A stretch of DNA of 9,252 nucleotides from Fidelibacterota bacterium (lineage in GTDB: Bacteria > Fidelibacterota > Marinisomatia > Marinisomatales > UBA2128), in the NCBI GenBank assembly GCA_002402135.1, contig NVVH01000006.1, positions 66,553 through 75,804 of the forward strand, in the 5' to 3' direction. Positions 1-7,370 of the stretch are shown here, piece after piece; the first letter of the stretch is position 1; every line of letters starts with the position of its first letter. The notes under the pieces are model-generated. The model saw only the letters and a list, made by a program, of their open reading frames with translations. It was not told the origin of the DNA and searched no databases. The position numbers and the translations under genes were made by a program.

Positions 1-2
1 AG

Positions 3-977
3 TTTCTGCTGAGCACTCACGTGAATCCTGACGGAGACGGTCTGGGCTCAGAAGCAGCACTTTATTACTCGCTGAAAAAGCAGGGGAAAGACTGCCGGAT
101 TCTGAACCCTTCAGGCTTGAATGAAGAGTATCAGCAAATTTTCGATTTCACCAAGTTTGAAGAGTATGACCGGGCTGCACACAGAGATTGGTTGGTCGGT
201 GTGGATTTGGCAATAATCTTTGATATCGGTGATTACAACCGCTTGAATGAGATTGGAGAAGATCTCAAAGATCTCAATGTGACAACACTCAGTATTGACC
301 ACCACCCTCATCGTAATCCAAACTGGTTTATGCATACATTACACGATCTATCTGCCAGCGCCACGGGTTATCTCGTCTATGATTATTTATGTTATGCAGC
401 TGATCAAGCTGGAGAAGAATTGACTCTAGGACGAGAGGAAGCAGAAGGTCTTTATGTAGCTCTCATGACGGATACAGGTTCTTTTCGTTACAGCAACACT
501 ACCCCGGAAGCTCATGAAATGGCAAGTGAACTTATCCGACAGGGTGTGGAGCCTTATGAGCTTTATGCTGCTATTTATGAGTCGAGTCCTGTTGAACGGC
601 TGAGACTTCTTGGTGCGGCATTGGAGTCTATAAGGATTGCTGCAGATGGTGCATTGGCATGGTTCACTGTAACTCGAGATATGATGTGGAGAACCGGAGG
701 AAAGTCGGAGCATATCGGCGGGTTTACTGATATGGTACGATCTGTAAAAGGTGCAGAAGTAGCACTTATGATAAATGAGCAAGGTGATGATCGTTGTAGG
801 ATTAATTTTCGTTCTAAAGGAAAGATCAAGATAAACTCTCTTGCCCGGAAACTGGGTGGAGGTGGTCATGAATTTGCAGCAGGTGCTACAGTCCGCATGT
901 CACTCGATGAAGCTATCAGTAAAATTGTTCCTATGGCTGAAGCTGAGATTGAAACTCAAATCGCTAAAATGAAATGA
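3..977 (+). CDS. nrnA: DHH/DHHA1 family phosphoesterase, NrnA type (5' end missing)
   Basis: Members of this family degrade 2-5 nt RNA fragments to mononucleotides and many also dephosphorylate pAp to AMP, using bound Mn2+ in the cytosol. Visible motifs in order: HVNPDGDGLGSE (codons 18-53, motif I metal ligands), the acidic motif FDIGDYNRL (about 219-245), the signature DHH (297-305) and MTDTGSFRYSNT (about 465-500), followed by a C-terminal DHHA1 domain with GGGGHE (855-872). The frame is open to the left edge and encodes FLLSTH before HVNPDGD, so the GTG at 21 is an internal Val and the true start lies outside the window. About 324 residues are present, so only a short N-terminal piece is missing from a family usually near 320-350 residues. 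The stop overlaps the ispH start (ATGA), implying translational coupling. The family is secure; whether it acts mainly on nanoRNA or on pAp cannot be read from the sequence. Confidence 0.9.
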   Translation, partial: FLLSTHVNPDGDGLGSEAALYYSLKKQGKDCRILNPSGLNEEYQQIFDFTKFEEYDRAAHRDWLVGVDLAIIFDIGDYNRLNEIGEDLKDLNVTTLSIDHHPHRNPNWFMHTLHDLSASATGYLVYDYLCYAADQAGEELTLGREEAEGLYVALMTDTGSFRYSNTTPEAHEMASELIRQGVEPYELYAAIYESSPVERLRLLGAALESIRIAADGALAWFTVTRDMMWRTGGKSEHIGGFTDMVRSVKGAEVALMINEQGDDRCRINFRSKGKIKINSLARKLGGGGHEFAAGATVRMSLDEAISKIVPMAEAEIETQIAKMK

Positions 978-1825
978 AGATAATTATTGCAAAGGATGCA
1001 GGCTACTGTTTCGGCGTTAGGGATGCTGTAAATCTTGCCTATGACAGCACAAAAAAACACGGTGATGTTTACATGTTAGGAACTATCGTACATAACGAAC
1101 GGGTAGTACAGGATTTATCTGATGCAGGTACAAAGGTGGTAAAAAAGTTATCGGAAGTTCCAGAAGACTCACCCATTTTGTTTCGGGCTCATGGGACTGC
1201 CAATACAGTTTGGGATGAAGCGAAGGATCAGAATATGAATATTATTGATGCCACCTGTCCACTGGTTCGTGAGATCCACGATGAAGTACGAAAGCTGGCT
1301 GAGGAGAATCGACCTGTTATTGTCATCGGAGATCACGGTCACGATGAAGTTGTGGGTATCGCTAGTCAGGTGGATAATGTAATTGTGGTCTCGACTCCAA
1401 AGGAGGCGGAAGGGCTCAGGAAAATGAAGAGGGCAGGCGTTGTGAGCCAATCCACTCAGACTATCGAAAATGTTCAGGCTATCATCAATGTTCTAATGAC
1501 AAAAGTATATGACCTGCGATTTGTAAATACAATTTGTTTCCCGACGAAACGGAACCAGGCTCAGATTAAAGAATTGGCAAATAAGTGCGATGTGATGATA
1601 ATTATCGGTTCTTTCACTAGCGCAAACTCGAAACGACTCGAGCAATTGTCAAAAAGAATCAACTCCAATACTCATCAAGTTAATTCTACAGGTGAACTAA
1701 AAGAAGAGTGGTTTGTTAATACCGATACTGTGGGGATCTCTGCCGGAGCATCCACTCCGGATTATTTGATCGAGGAGGTTCGGGAGAGAATCGAATCATT
1801 CTCGGAAAAACTTCAGGAGGTTTAA
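974..1825 (+). CDS. ispH: 4-hydroxy-3-methylbut-2-enyl diphosphate reductase (IspH/LytB)
   Basis: IspH is the last enzyme of the MEP pathway. It is a cytosolic [4Fe-4S] enzyme that reduces HMBPP to IPP and DMAPP. The three cluster-ligand cysteines are visible: Cys12 in [10 protein letters not shown], Cys95 in DATCPLV and Cys188 in NTICFPT. Substrate-pocket residues are also present: His40 (TIVHN), His73 (RAHG), His123 and Glu125 (GHDEV, matching His124/Glu126 of the E. coli enzyme), SQST at 158-161 and the C-terminal [10 protein letters not shown] (254-263). At the position of E. coli Thr167 there is Ser160, which keeps the hydroxyl. The protein is 283 residues, a normal short bacterial form, and starts right at the conserved N-terminus. 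The ATG overlaps the nrnA stop and lacks a clear Shine-Dalgarno, so it is probably translated by coupling. pdxS follows after 4 nt. Confidence 0.96.
   Translation: MKIIIAKDAGYCFGVRDAVNLAYDSTKKHGDVYMLGTIVHNERVVQDLSDAGTKVVKKLSEVPEDSPILFRAHGTANTVWDEAKDQNMNIIDATCPLVREIHDEVRKLAEENRPVIVIGDHGHDEVVGIASQVDNVIVVSTPKEAEGLRKMKRAGVVSQSTQTIENVQAIINVLMTKVYDLRFVNTICFPTKRNQAQIKELANKCDVMIIIGSFTSANSKRLEQLSKRINSNTHQVNSTGELKEEWFVNTDTVGISAGASTPDYLIEEVRERIESFSEKLQEV
1815..1820 (+). promoter_or_regulatory. Ribosome binding site of pdxS
   Basis: AGGAGG lies nine bases before the ATG at 1830 and inside the last codons of ispH. It is the strongest Shine-Dalgarno among the first five genes. This suggests pdxS has its own efficient initiation, although its reading frame begins only 4 nt after the ispH stop. 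Confidence 0.8.
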
Positions 1826-1829
1826 AAAT

Positions 1830-2711
1830 ATGGAAAAAGGGTCAATTGAATTAAAAGTCGGTTTAGCAGAGATGTTAAAGGGTGGCGTTATAATGGATGT
1901 CACCACTGCAGAGCAGGCTGTAATTGCTGAAGAGGCAGGAGCTGAGGCTGTTATGGCACTGGAAAGAATTCCTGCGGATATTCGTGAAGATGGAGGCATC
2001 GCCCGCATGTCTCAGCCGGCAATGATCAAGGAAATCCAGGGAAAAGTCTCCATTCCAGTGATGGCAAAGTGCCGTATAGGTCATTTCGCAGAAGCACAAA
2101 TTCTGGAGGCCCTTGGTGTTGATTTTATTGATGAGAGCGAAGTATTGACACCGGCAGACGATACCAATCACATTAATAAGCATGCCTTTAAGGTACCTTT
2201 TGTCTGTGGTTGTCGTAATCTGGGAGAAGCCCTCCGAAGAATAGGTGAAGGAGCTGCCATGATTCGTACCAAAGGAGAAGCCGGCAGTGGCAATATTGTG
2301 GAAGCAGTTCGCCATATGAGGATGGTACAAAGCCAGATCAAAGAATTGACTTTGCTGGATGAGGAAGAGTTAATGGCAAAGTCAAAGGATTTGGGAGCAC
2401 CTTATTCACTGGTGAAACAGGTAGCTAAGCTGGGTAAGCTACCCGTGCCGAATTTTGCAGCCGGCGGTATTGCTACTCCGGCTGATGCGTCTCTAATGAT
2501 GCAGCTCGGAGCAGAAAGTGTCTTCGTTGGTTCCGGGATTTTCAAGTCTGAAGATCCTGCTGTGAGAGCCAAAGCGATCGTAGGTGCTGTTACATATTTT
2601 GATGATCCAAAGAAATTGGCAGAAATTTCCTATGGTCTAAAAGAAGCGATGAAAGGTCTGGATATGTCAGAAATTCCTGCAGATCAGCGGATGCAGGAGC
2701 GTGGTTGGTAA
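1830..2711 (+). CDS. pdxS: Pyridoxal 5'-phosphate synthase, synthase subunit PdxS
   Basis: PdxS is the (beta/alpha)8 lyase subunit that makes PLP from ribose 5-phosphate, glyceraldehyde 3-phosphate and ammonia. The ammonia comes from glutamine hydrolysed by PdxT, in a complex of 12 PdxS plus 12 PdxT in the cytosol. The 293-residue length is typical. Visible active-site elements are Asp23 in [13 protein letters not shown], the ribose-binding Lys80 in [20 protein letters not shown] (101-110), the second catalytic Lys148 in [10 protein letters not shown], and the phosphate-binding [12 protein letters not shown] and FVGSGIF segments. The family usually reads GTGN after the second lysine; here it is GSGN, a conservative change. 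Start ATG 1830 has a strong AGGAGG. The stop TAA shares its last base with the pdxT ATG, consistent with coupled expression of the two subunits. Confidence 0.97.
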   Translation: MEKGSIELKVGLAEMLKGGVIMDVTTAEQAVIAEEAGAEAVMALERIPADIREDGGIARMSQPAMIKEIQGKVSIPVMAKCRIGHFAEAQILEALGVDFIDESEVLTPADDTNHINKHAFKVPFVCGCRNLGEALRRIGEGAAMIRTKGEAGSGNIVEAVRHMRMVQSQIKELTLLDEEELMAKSKDLGAPYSLVKQVAKLGKLPVPNFAAGGIATPADASLMMQLGAESVFVGSGIFKSEDPAVRAKAIVGAVTYFDDPKKLAEISYGLKEAMKGLDMSEIPADQRMQERGW

Positions 2712-3292
2712 TGACTGTCGGTATTCTTAGCCTGCAAGGTGCATATGCTCTTCACGGGGAAATCCTGAGATCTATGGATGTGTCTCTGCAATATGTTCGA
2801 TACCCAAAAGATCTTGAAAATTGTGATTCCTTAATCATTCCTGGCGGTGAATCAACGACAATATCGAAGCTTCTGGACGAGAGTGGTCTTCGTCAGGCAG
2901 TGTTGGACTTTGCTAAACAGAGATCAATACTAGGGACCTGCGCCGGTATGATTCTCATGGCGAAAGATGCTGATGATGACAAGGTAAATCCTTTGAGACT
3001 TATTGATATGAAAGTGTCAAGAAACGCCTATGGTCGCCAAGTTGATTCTTTCACAACCAACTTAGAGATGAGTTTAAATGGTTCAACGGTTTCTACTAAG
3101 GGAGTATTTATTCGAGCTCCACGAATTATTTCTTTTGGTCAAGACTTAGAGATATTAGCCAAAGTAAATGATGAGCCGGTGTTGGTAAAACAGGGTCTGC
3201 ACATGGCAAGTTCATTCCATCCCGAACTGTCAGGTAATAATAATGTTCACCGATATTTTCTCAGTTTGAATAGAAAACCTGTCTCGACTTAA
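2711..3292 (+). CDS. pdxT: Pyridoxal 5'-phosphate synthase, glutaminase subunit PdxT
   Basis: PdxT is a class I (triad) glutamine amidotransferase that supplies ammonia to PdxS through an internal channel. The ATG at 2711 overlaps the pdxS stop (TAATG). It gives a 193-residue protein beginning [11 protein letters not shown], matching the usual family N-terminus. An in-frame TTG at 2705 would add only two residues and is not preferred. The catalytic triad is visible: Cys77 in LGTCAGM, and His170 with Glu172 in SSFHPEL. Also present are the conserved PGGESTT (45-51), RNAYGRQVDSF (104-114) and GVFIRAP (131-137) motifs. Nothing looks truncated. dxs starts six bases after the stop, so pdxST sits inside a run with MEP-pathway genes. 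Confidence 0.96.
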   Translation: MTVGILSLQGAYALHGEILRSMDVSLQYVRYPKDLENCDSLIIPGGESTTISKLLDESGLRQAVLDFAKQRSILGTCAGMILMAKDADDDKVNPLRLIDMKVSRNAYGRQVDSFTTNLEMSLNGSTVSTKGVFIRAPRIISFGQDLEILAKVNDEPVLVKQGLHMASSFHPELSGNNNVHRYFLSLNRKPVST

Positions 3293-3298
3293 GAAGCA

Positions 3299-5182
3299 AT
3301 GATCAAACTGAACAAAATAGAATCGCCAGCCGACCTTAGAAATCTTTCCACCGAAGAACTTCAGGAGATCTGCAAGGAGCTCCGGACCTATATCATGGAA
3401 GTAGTTGAGGAAAAAGGCGGCCATTTTGCTTCTCCCTTGGGAGTTGTTGAATTGACGGTAGCGCTGCATAAGGTGTTCGACACACCGGAAGATAAGCTGA
3501 TTTGGGATGTTGGGCATCAGGCTTATGCTCATAAGATTTTAACCGGCCGACGAGATTCATTTACCACTTTGCGTCAGGATGGAGGTATCAGCGGATTTCT
3601 TCGCCGGGAAGAGAGTGAGTATGACGTCTTTGGTGCCGGTCATGCAAGTACTTCCATCTCTGCCGGAGTGGGGATTGCAAAAGGGAGAAAATTGTCTGGT
3701 GGTACAGAACGGATTATTTCTATTATCGGTGATGGTGCCATGACTGGCGGATTGGCTTTCGAAGGATTGAACAATGCTGCACAGATTGATGGGCAGTTTC
3801 TCATTGTACTTAACGACAATCAAATGTCCATCTCTCCGACGGTGGGTGCACTCTCCCATTATCTGACGAAGTTGGTGACTAAACCACTGTACAACCGAGT
3901 CCGTGACGAAATCTGGAGACTTACTGGAAAACTGCCCAAGGTTTCCGGGGCAGTCCGGCGGTTACTACACACACTTCAGGAAGGGTTAAAGAGCTTCCTG
4001 GTTCCCGGAATCATCTTCGAAGAACTGGGTCTGCGTTATTTGGGTCCGATTGATGGAAACAACATGGATGAACTATTAGAAACACTGGAGAATCTGAAAG
4101 ATTTACCACATCCAGCGGTGCTTCATGTTCTGACGAAAAAAGGTGCCGGTCATGAAGAAGCTGAGGAAGATTCTTTGAAGTGGTACAGCGTTAGCGGGAA
4201 ACCTTCTGACAATGGTCAAGAACAACCCGTCACTTTGGGCTACAGTAAGGTCTTCGGTAAAATTGCCTGTGAAATGGCGGAAGCTGATGAGAAAGTCTGC
4301 ACGGTTGTGGCGGCAATGAGAGAGGGTACCGGTCTTGTATCGTTTCATGACGAATACCCTGACCGGTTTTTCGATACCGGTATTGCAGAGGGACACGCGG
4401 TAACTTTCGCCGCCGGGCTTTCGGTTTCAGGAATGAAACCTATTGTAGCAATCTACTCTACTTTTCTACAGCGGAGTTACGACATGATCATACATGATGT
4501 TGCGCTCCAGAATCTTCCCGTCATTTTTGCCTTGGACCGTGCCGGTGTTGTAGGACCTGATGGTCCCACACATCACGGTGTTTTTGACCTAGCATTCTTG
4601 AGTACAATTCCAGGTTTCGTTATTGCTGCACCAAAGAATGGAAATGAACTGCGTAACCTTCTCTTTTCAGCACTGGATAAGTTTGATCGACCTTTTGCAG
4701 TCCGCTATCCTAAAGCATCGAGCTTAGAATTTGATGAAAATGGACAGCCTGAAATATTGGAAATTGGCAGTTGGGAGGTATTGCAACCGGGGGAAAAGCT
4801 GGCGGTCTTAGCAGTTGGAAGTATGGTTGATGAAGCTGTAAGCGCAATGTCTCATTTAGAGAGTCGATATCAACCCCAAATAGTTAATGCTCGCTTCATA
4901 AAACCTCTCGATGAAAAGTTACTGCGTCAAATTATGATTGAGTTTGATGCAATCCTCACAATAGAGGAAGGGTCTTTAAATGGCGGCTTCGGTTCAGCTG
5001 TACTATCCTGGCTGAATGAACATGGCTACAATGGCCAATTCCAGAAAATGGGAATCCCTGATGAATTTATCCAGCACGGCAGCAGAGAAACACTTCTAAG
5101 CCAAATCCAGCTTTCTTCCGAAGGAATAGCTAATCGTATAAAAGGAATTCTTAGCGATTTTGAAATAAAGGTAAAACTGTAG
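3299..5182 (+). CDS. dxs: 1-deoxy-D-xylulose-5-phosphate synthase (Dxs)
   Basis: Dxs condenses pyruvate and glyceraldehyde 3-phosphate to DXP, the entry and usual control point of the MEP pathway. It depends on thiamine diphosphate and Mg2+. The 627 residues and domain order are normal: a ThDP/Mg domain with GGHFASPLGVVELT (catalytic His42), VGHQAYAHKILTGR, GAGHASTSIS and GDGAMTGG (144-151); a pyrimidine-binding domain with AIYSTFLQR, the conserved Glu364 in AEGHA, and Arg414/Asp421/His425 in LDRAGVVGPDGPTHHG; then a C-terminal transketolase domain with EEGSLNGGFGS. In the linker, the segment that usually ends in FH(A/G)V reads WYSV, putting Tyr296 where E. coli has His299. The start has only a weak AAGAAG upstream, so coupling with pdxT six bases earlier is likely. 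DXP would serve isoprenoids and probably thiamine; here vitamin B6 is made by the DXP-independent PdxST. Confidence 0.96.
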   Translation: MIKLNKIESPADLRNLSTEELQEICKELRTYIMEVVEEKGGHFASPLGVVELTVALHKVFDTPEDKLIWDVGHQAYAHKILTGRRDSFTTLRQDGGISGFLRREESEYDVFGAGHASTSISAGVGIAKGRKLSGGTERIISIIGDGAMTGGLAFEGLNNAAQIDGQFLIVLNDNQMSISPTVGALSHYLTKLVTKPLYNRVRDEIWRLTGKLPKVSGAVRRLLHTLQEGLKSFLVPGIIFEELGLRYLGPIDGNNMDELLETLENLKDLPHPAVLHVLTKKGAGHEEAEEDSLKWYSVSGKPSDNGQEQPVTLGYSKVFGKIACEMAEADEKVCTVVAAMREGTGLVSFHDEYPDRFFDTGIAEGHAVTFAAGLSVSGMKPIVAIYSTFLQRSYDMIIHDVALQNLPVIFALDRAGVVGPDGPTHHGVFDLAFLSTIPGFVIAAPKNGNELRNLLFSALDKFDRPFAVRYPKASSLEFDENGQPEILEIGSWEVLQPGEKLAVLAVGSMVDEAVSAMSHLESRYQPQIVNARFIKPLDEKLLRQIMIEFDAILTIEEGSLNGGFGSAVLSWLNEHGYNGQFQKMGIPDEFIQHGSRETLLSQIQLSSEGIANRIKGILSDFEIKVKL

Positions 5183-5229
5183 CTGATCTGCTAGCCTCCT
5201 CTGGTAGTTATATTATTGGTGAGTTTTAT

Positions 5230-5233
5230 AGGA
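5230..5233 (+). promoter_or_regulatory. Candidate ribosome binding site deciding the mutase start
   Basis: AGGA lies six bases before an in-frame TTG at 5240. The alternative starts GTG 5219 and TTG 5216 have no Shine-Dalgarno-like bases at a usable distance. This favours 5240, though only moderately because TTG is a weak start codon. Confidence 0.45.
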
Positions 5234-5239
5234 AATAAC

Positions 5240-6907
5240 TTGGACTCTAAAAATAAACCGACCGCCGATTACGAAAAGAAAACTCAACAGTGGCTGGAAG
5301 AAGTTTCTAGCTCAGCCAAACGCGATTACAACTTCGATACTGTAAGCGGAAGCTCGGTAGAGCCACTCTACTATCCTGAAGATTCCGATGATGAATATTT
5401 AGAGAAACTTGGTTTTCCTGGGCAATATCCTTACACCCGCGGGATTCACGCCAATATGTATCGTGGAAAGCTGTGGACCATGCGGCAGTTTTCGGGATTC
5501 GGTACACCAAAAGAGACAAACGCTCGATATCATTATTTGTTAAAACAAGGACAGACAGGACTCTCAGTTGCCTTTGACATGCCCACACTCATGGGATATG
5601 ATACGGATCATGAATTCTCTCGAGGCGAGGTGGGTAAGTGCGGTGTGAACGTTCAAAGTCTGAGTGATATGCAGAGTCTGTTCAATGGTATTGATCTTGG
5701 AGTTGTGAGTGTTTCGCAGACGATAAACGGTCCTGCCATTATCTTACTCGCTTACTACGTAGCGGCTGCGGAAGAGCAAGGAGTTGATCGAATCGATCTT
5801 AGGGGAACACTTCAAAACGATATCCTGAAGGAGTTCATCGCCCAGAAGGAATGGATTTTCCCGCCAAAGCCGTCTATGCGGATTATCACCGATATTATTG
5901 AATTTTGTACCAGCGAATTGCCTCAGTTCAACACTATTTCCATCAGCGGTTACCATATTCGGGAGGCTGGTTCAACAGCAGCACAGGAACTCGCTTTCAC
6001 ACTTTTGGACGGCTTTTGTTATGTGGAACATGCCATAGAGCGCGGGATCGACGTGGATGAGTTTTCTCCCCGTCTTTCATTCTTTTTTAACTCCCATCTT
6101 GATTTCTTCGAGGAGGTAGCAAAGTATCGGGCAGCGCGCCGAATCTGGTCTCGCCACATGAAAGAAAAATATAGTGCCAAATCTGAACGATCTTGGAAAT
6201 TGAGGTTTCACACACAGACAGCCGGCGCTACTCTTACGGCTCAGCAGCCCGAGATCAATATCGCCAGGACTGCATTCCAGGCATTGGCCGCAGTAATGGG
6301 TGGAACCCAATCGCTGCATACGAATTCAATGGACGAAACGTTGGCTCTCCCATCGGAAAAAGCCGCAGAAATCGCGCTGCGGACTCAGCAGTTAATTGCA
6401 TACGAAACAGGTATCGCAAATGTAACTGACCCCCTGGGAGGATCCTGGTATGTGGAGTCATTGACCGATCAATTAGAGGAAGAAGCAGAAGCGTATTTCC
6501 AAAAAGTGGACGAGATGGGAGGCGTCATTGCTGCTATTGAAGATGGATTTTTTCAAAGAGAGATTGCACGATCCGCTTTTGAATACGAAAAGAAAATAAA
6601 TGATAAAAGTCGAATTGTTGTCGGAGTCAATGACTTCATAAAGGAAGACGAGGAAATTGAGATTCCCATTTTAAAGATTGGCAAGGAAGCCGAGGAAGAT
6701 CAAAATGCGAAATTGAAGGCTCTCCGCAATACTAGAGACCCTCAATCAGTGAAGTTAGCTCTTGATAATGTGAGAAAAGTTGCCTCTTCAGAACAGAATC
6801 TCATGCCACCTCTAATTAAGGCAGCCCATGCCGGAGCTACGTTAGGCGAAATAGTAATTGAGATGAAAAAAGTTTTTGGAGAATGGAACGAAACTCCCGC
6901 TTTCTAA
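5240..6907 (+). CDS. Cobalamin-dependent acyl-CoA mutase, large (catalytic) subunit; isobutyryl-CoA mutase-like
   Basis: This is the CoA-binding TIM-barrel subunit of the methylmalonyl/isobutyryl-CoA mutase family, which rearranges the carbon skeleton of acyl-CoAs by adenosylcobalamin radical chemistry. Visible family motifs include YPYTRGIHANMYRGKLWTMRQ, GLSVAFDMPTLMGYD, SGYHIREAGST (catalytic His codon 5954), RFHTQTAGATLTAQQPE, MGGTQSLHTNS and DPLGGSWYVE. The protein ends at about 555 residues with KKVFGEW and has no C-terminal DxHxxG cobalamin-binding domain, so a separate small subunit must exist. At the specificity positions it has Phe (codon 5489, RQFSGF) and Gln (codon 5843, IAQKEW). 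Methylmalonyl-CoA mutase has Tyr and Arg there; isobutyryl-CoA mutase has Phe and Gln. The Asp that marks 2-hydroxyisobutyryl-CoA mutase appears to be Ala (LSVAFD). The substrate is therefore probably not methylmalonyl-CoA. Starts at GTG 5219 or TTG 5216 are also possible. ccmE follows after 26 nt. Confidence 0.88.
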   Translation: MDSKNKPTADYEKKTQQWLEEVSSSAKRDYNFDTVSGSSVEPLYYPEDSDDEYLEKLGFPGQYPYTRGIHANMYRGKLWTMRQFSGFGTPKETNARYHYLLKQGQTGLSVAFDMPTLMGYDTDHEFSRGEVGKCGVNVQSLSDMQSLFNGIDLGVVSVSQTINGPAIILLAYYVAAAEEQGVDRIDLRGTLQNDILKEFIAQKEWIFPPKPSMRIITDIIEFCTSELPQFNTISISGYHIREAGSTAAQELAFTLLDGFCYVEHAIERGIDVDEFSPRLSFFFNSHLDFFEEVAKYRAARRIWSRHMKEKYSAKSERSWKLRFHTQTAGATLTAQQPEINIARTAFQALAAVMGGTQSLHTNSMDETLALPSEKAAEIALRTQQLIAYETGIANVTDPLGGSWYVESLTDQLEEEAEAYFQKVDEMGGVIAAIEDGFFQREIARSAFEYEKKINDKSRIVVGVNDFIKEDEEIEIPILKIGKEAEEDQNAKLKALRNTRDPQSVKLALDNVRKVASSEQNLMPPLIKAAHAGATLGEIVIEMKKVFGEWNETPAF

Positions 6908-6921
6908 CGGATTGAATTAAC

Positions 6922-6928
6922 GGAGGAG
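6922..6928 (+). promoter_or_regulatory. Ribosome binding site of ccmE
   Basis: GGAGGAG lies five bases before the ATG at 6934. It fixes the ccmE start and excludes the out-of-frame ATG at 6929. Confidence 0.8.
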
Positions 6929-6933
6929 ATGTC

Positions 6934-7326
6934 ATGAACAAGAAGTTTAGCATTGTTATAGGTGCCATCGCTATGATTATTGTGGTTTGGACACTGACAG
7001 GATTTTCTGAGTATGAACTGTCTTATGTGACTGTAAAGGATCTGAAAGAGGAGAACATCCATAAACCCGGTAAACGAGTAAAAATGGGTGGCACCATCGT
7101 AGACGGAAGTCGTCAGGAGATCGCTGAAGGGTGGCGCTTTGAACTGGCTCAGGATGAACTAACCATACCGGTGCTTTACTCTGAGCTGACAGTTCCGGAT
7201 ATGTTCCACAACAAGCGAGTGGAAGTTATAGTAGAAGGTATATATGAACAGGGGGAGTTTCATGCGGACAATCTGATGACCAAGTGTGCTTCCCGATATG
7301 AAGGGAAGATAGAAGAGGATATTTAA
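6934..7326 (+). CDS. ccmE: Cytochrome c maturation haem chaperone CcmE, Cys-type (CxxxY) variant
   Basis: CcmE carries haem on the periplasmic side of the membrane and hands it to CcmF for attachment to apocytochrome c. The 130-residue protein has one N-terminal membrane anchor (about residues 5-24, FSIVIGAIAMIIVVW), followed by an OB-fold beta domain. That domain shows GKRVKMGGTIVDGS (46-59), WRFEL and IPVLYSELTVPDMF (78-91), the last resembling the usual Y-x-G-x-LPD-x-F block. The C-terminal ligand motif reads KCASRYE, so Cys118 and Tyr122 form CxxxY instead of the classical HxxxY. Such CcmE proteins are known from archaea and some deltaproteobacteria, where CcmH is usually missing. The strong Shine-Dalgarno sets the start. 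ccmF follows after 78 nt, supporting the assignment. The family is confident; the covalent haem link through Cys is inferred from the motif. Confidence 0.92.
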   Translation: MNKKFSIVIGAIAMIIVVWTLTGFSEYELSYVTVKDLKEENIHKPGKRVKMGGTIVDGSRQEIAEGWRFELAQDELTIPVLYSELTVPDMFHNKRVEVIVEGIYEQGEFHADNLMTKCASRYEGKIEEDI

Positions 7327-7337
7327 TTGGTGGAGTA

Positions 7338-7370
7338 GTAACTGGTGAGAAGTAGTTAGAAACCAGTTAC
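7338..7370 (+). repeat. Inverted repeat in the ccmE-ccmF spacer
   Basis: GTAACTGGT (7338-7346) and its exact reverse complement ACCAGTTAC (7362-7370) are separated by 15 bases and can form a hairpin. Outer bases ATTGGT (7326-7331) can further pair with ACCAAT (7369-7374 or 7390-7395) in alternative folds. No T-run follows, so this is not a standard intrinsic terminator. Confidence 0.7.

Noticed and set aside
21..23. GTG as the start of the first gene
   Set aside because: The same frame is open to the left edge and encodes FLLSTH before HVNPDGD, as expected inside a DHH protein; the GTG is an internal Val.
2705..2710. TTG 2705 as the pdxT start
   Set aside because: ATG 2711 overlaps the pdxS stop and gives the usual family N-terminus; the TTG adds only two residues.
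5180..5215. Terminator or operator from the GCTAGC palindrome after dxs
   Set aside because: A 6-base palindrome is too short, there is no T-run, and the next gene begins within 60 bases on the same strand.
5240..6907. Straight methylmalonyl-CoA mutase (mcmA/mutB) assignment
   Set aside because: The two carboxylate-recognition residues expected in MCM are replaced by Phe and Gln.
7338..7370. Intrinsic terminator between ccmE and ccmF
   Set aside because: The stem is AT-balanced with a 15-base loop and no T-run follows; more likely a repeat element.
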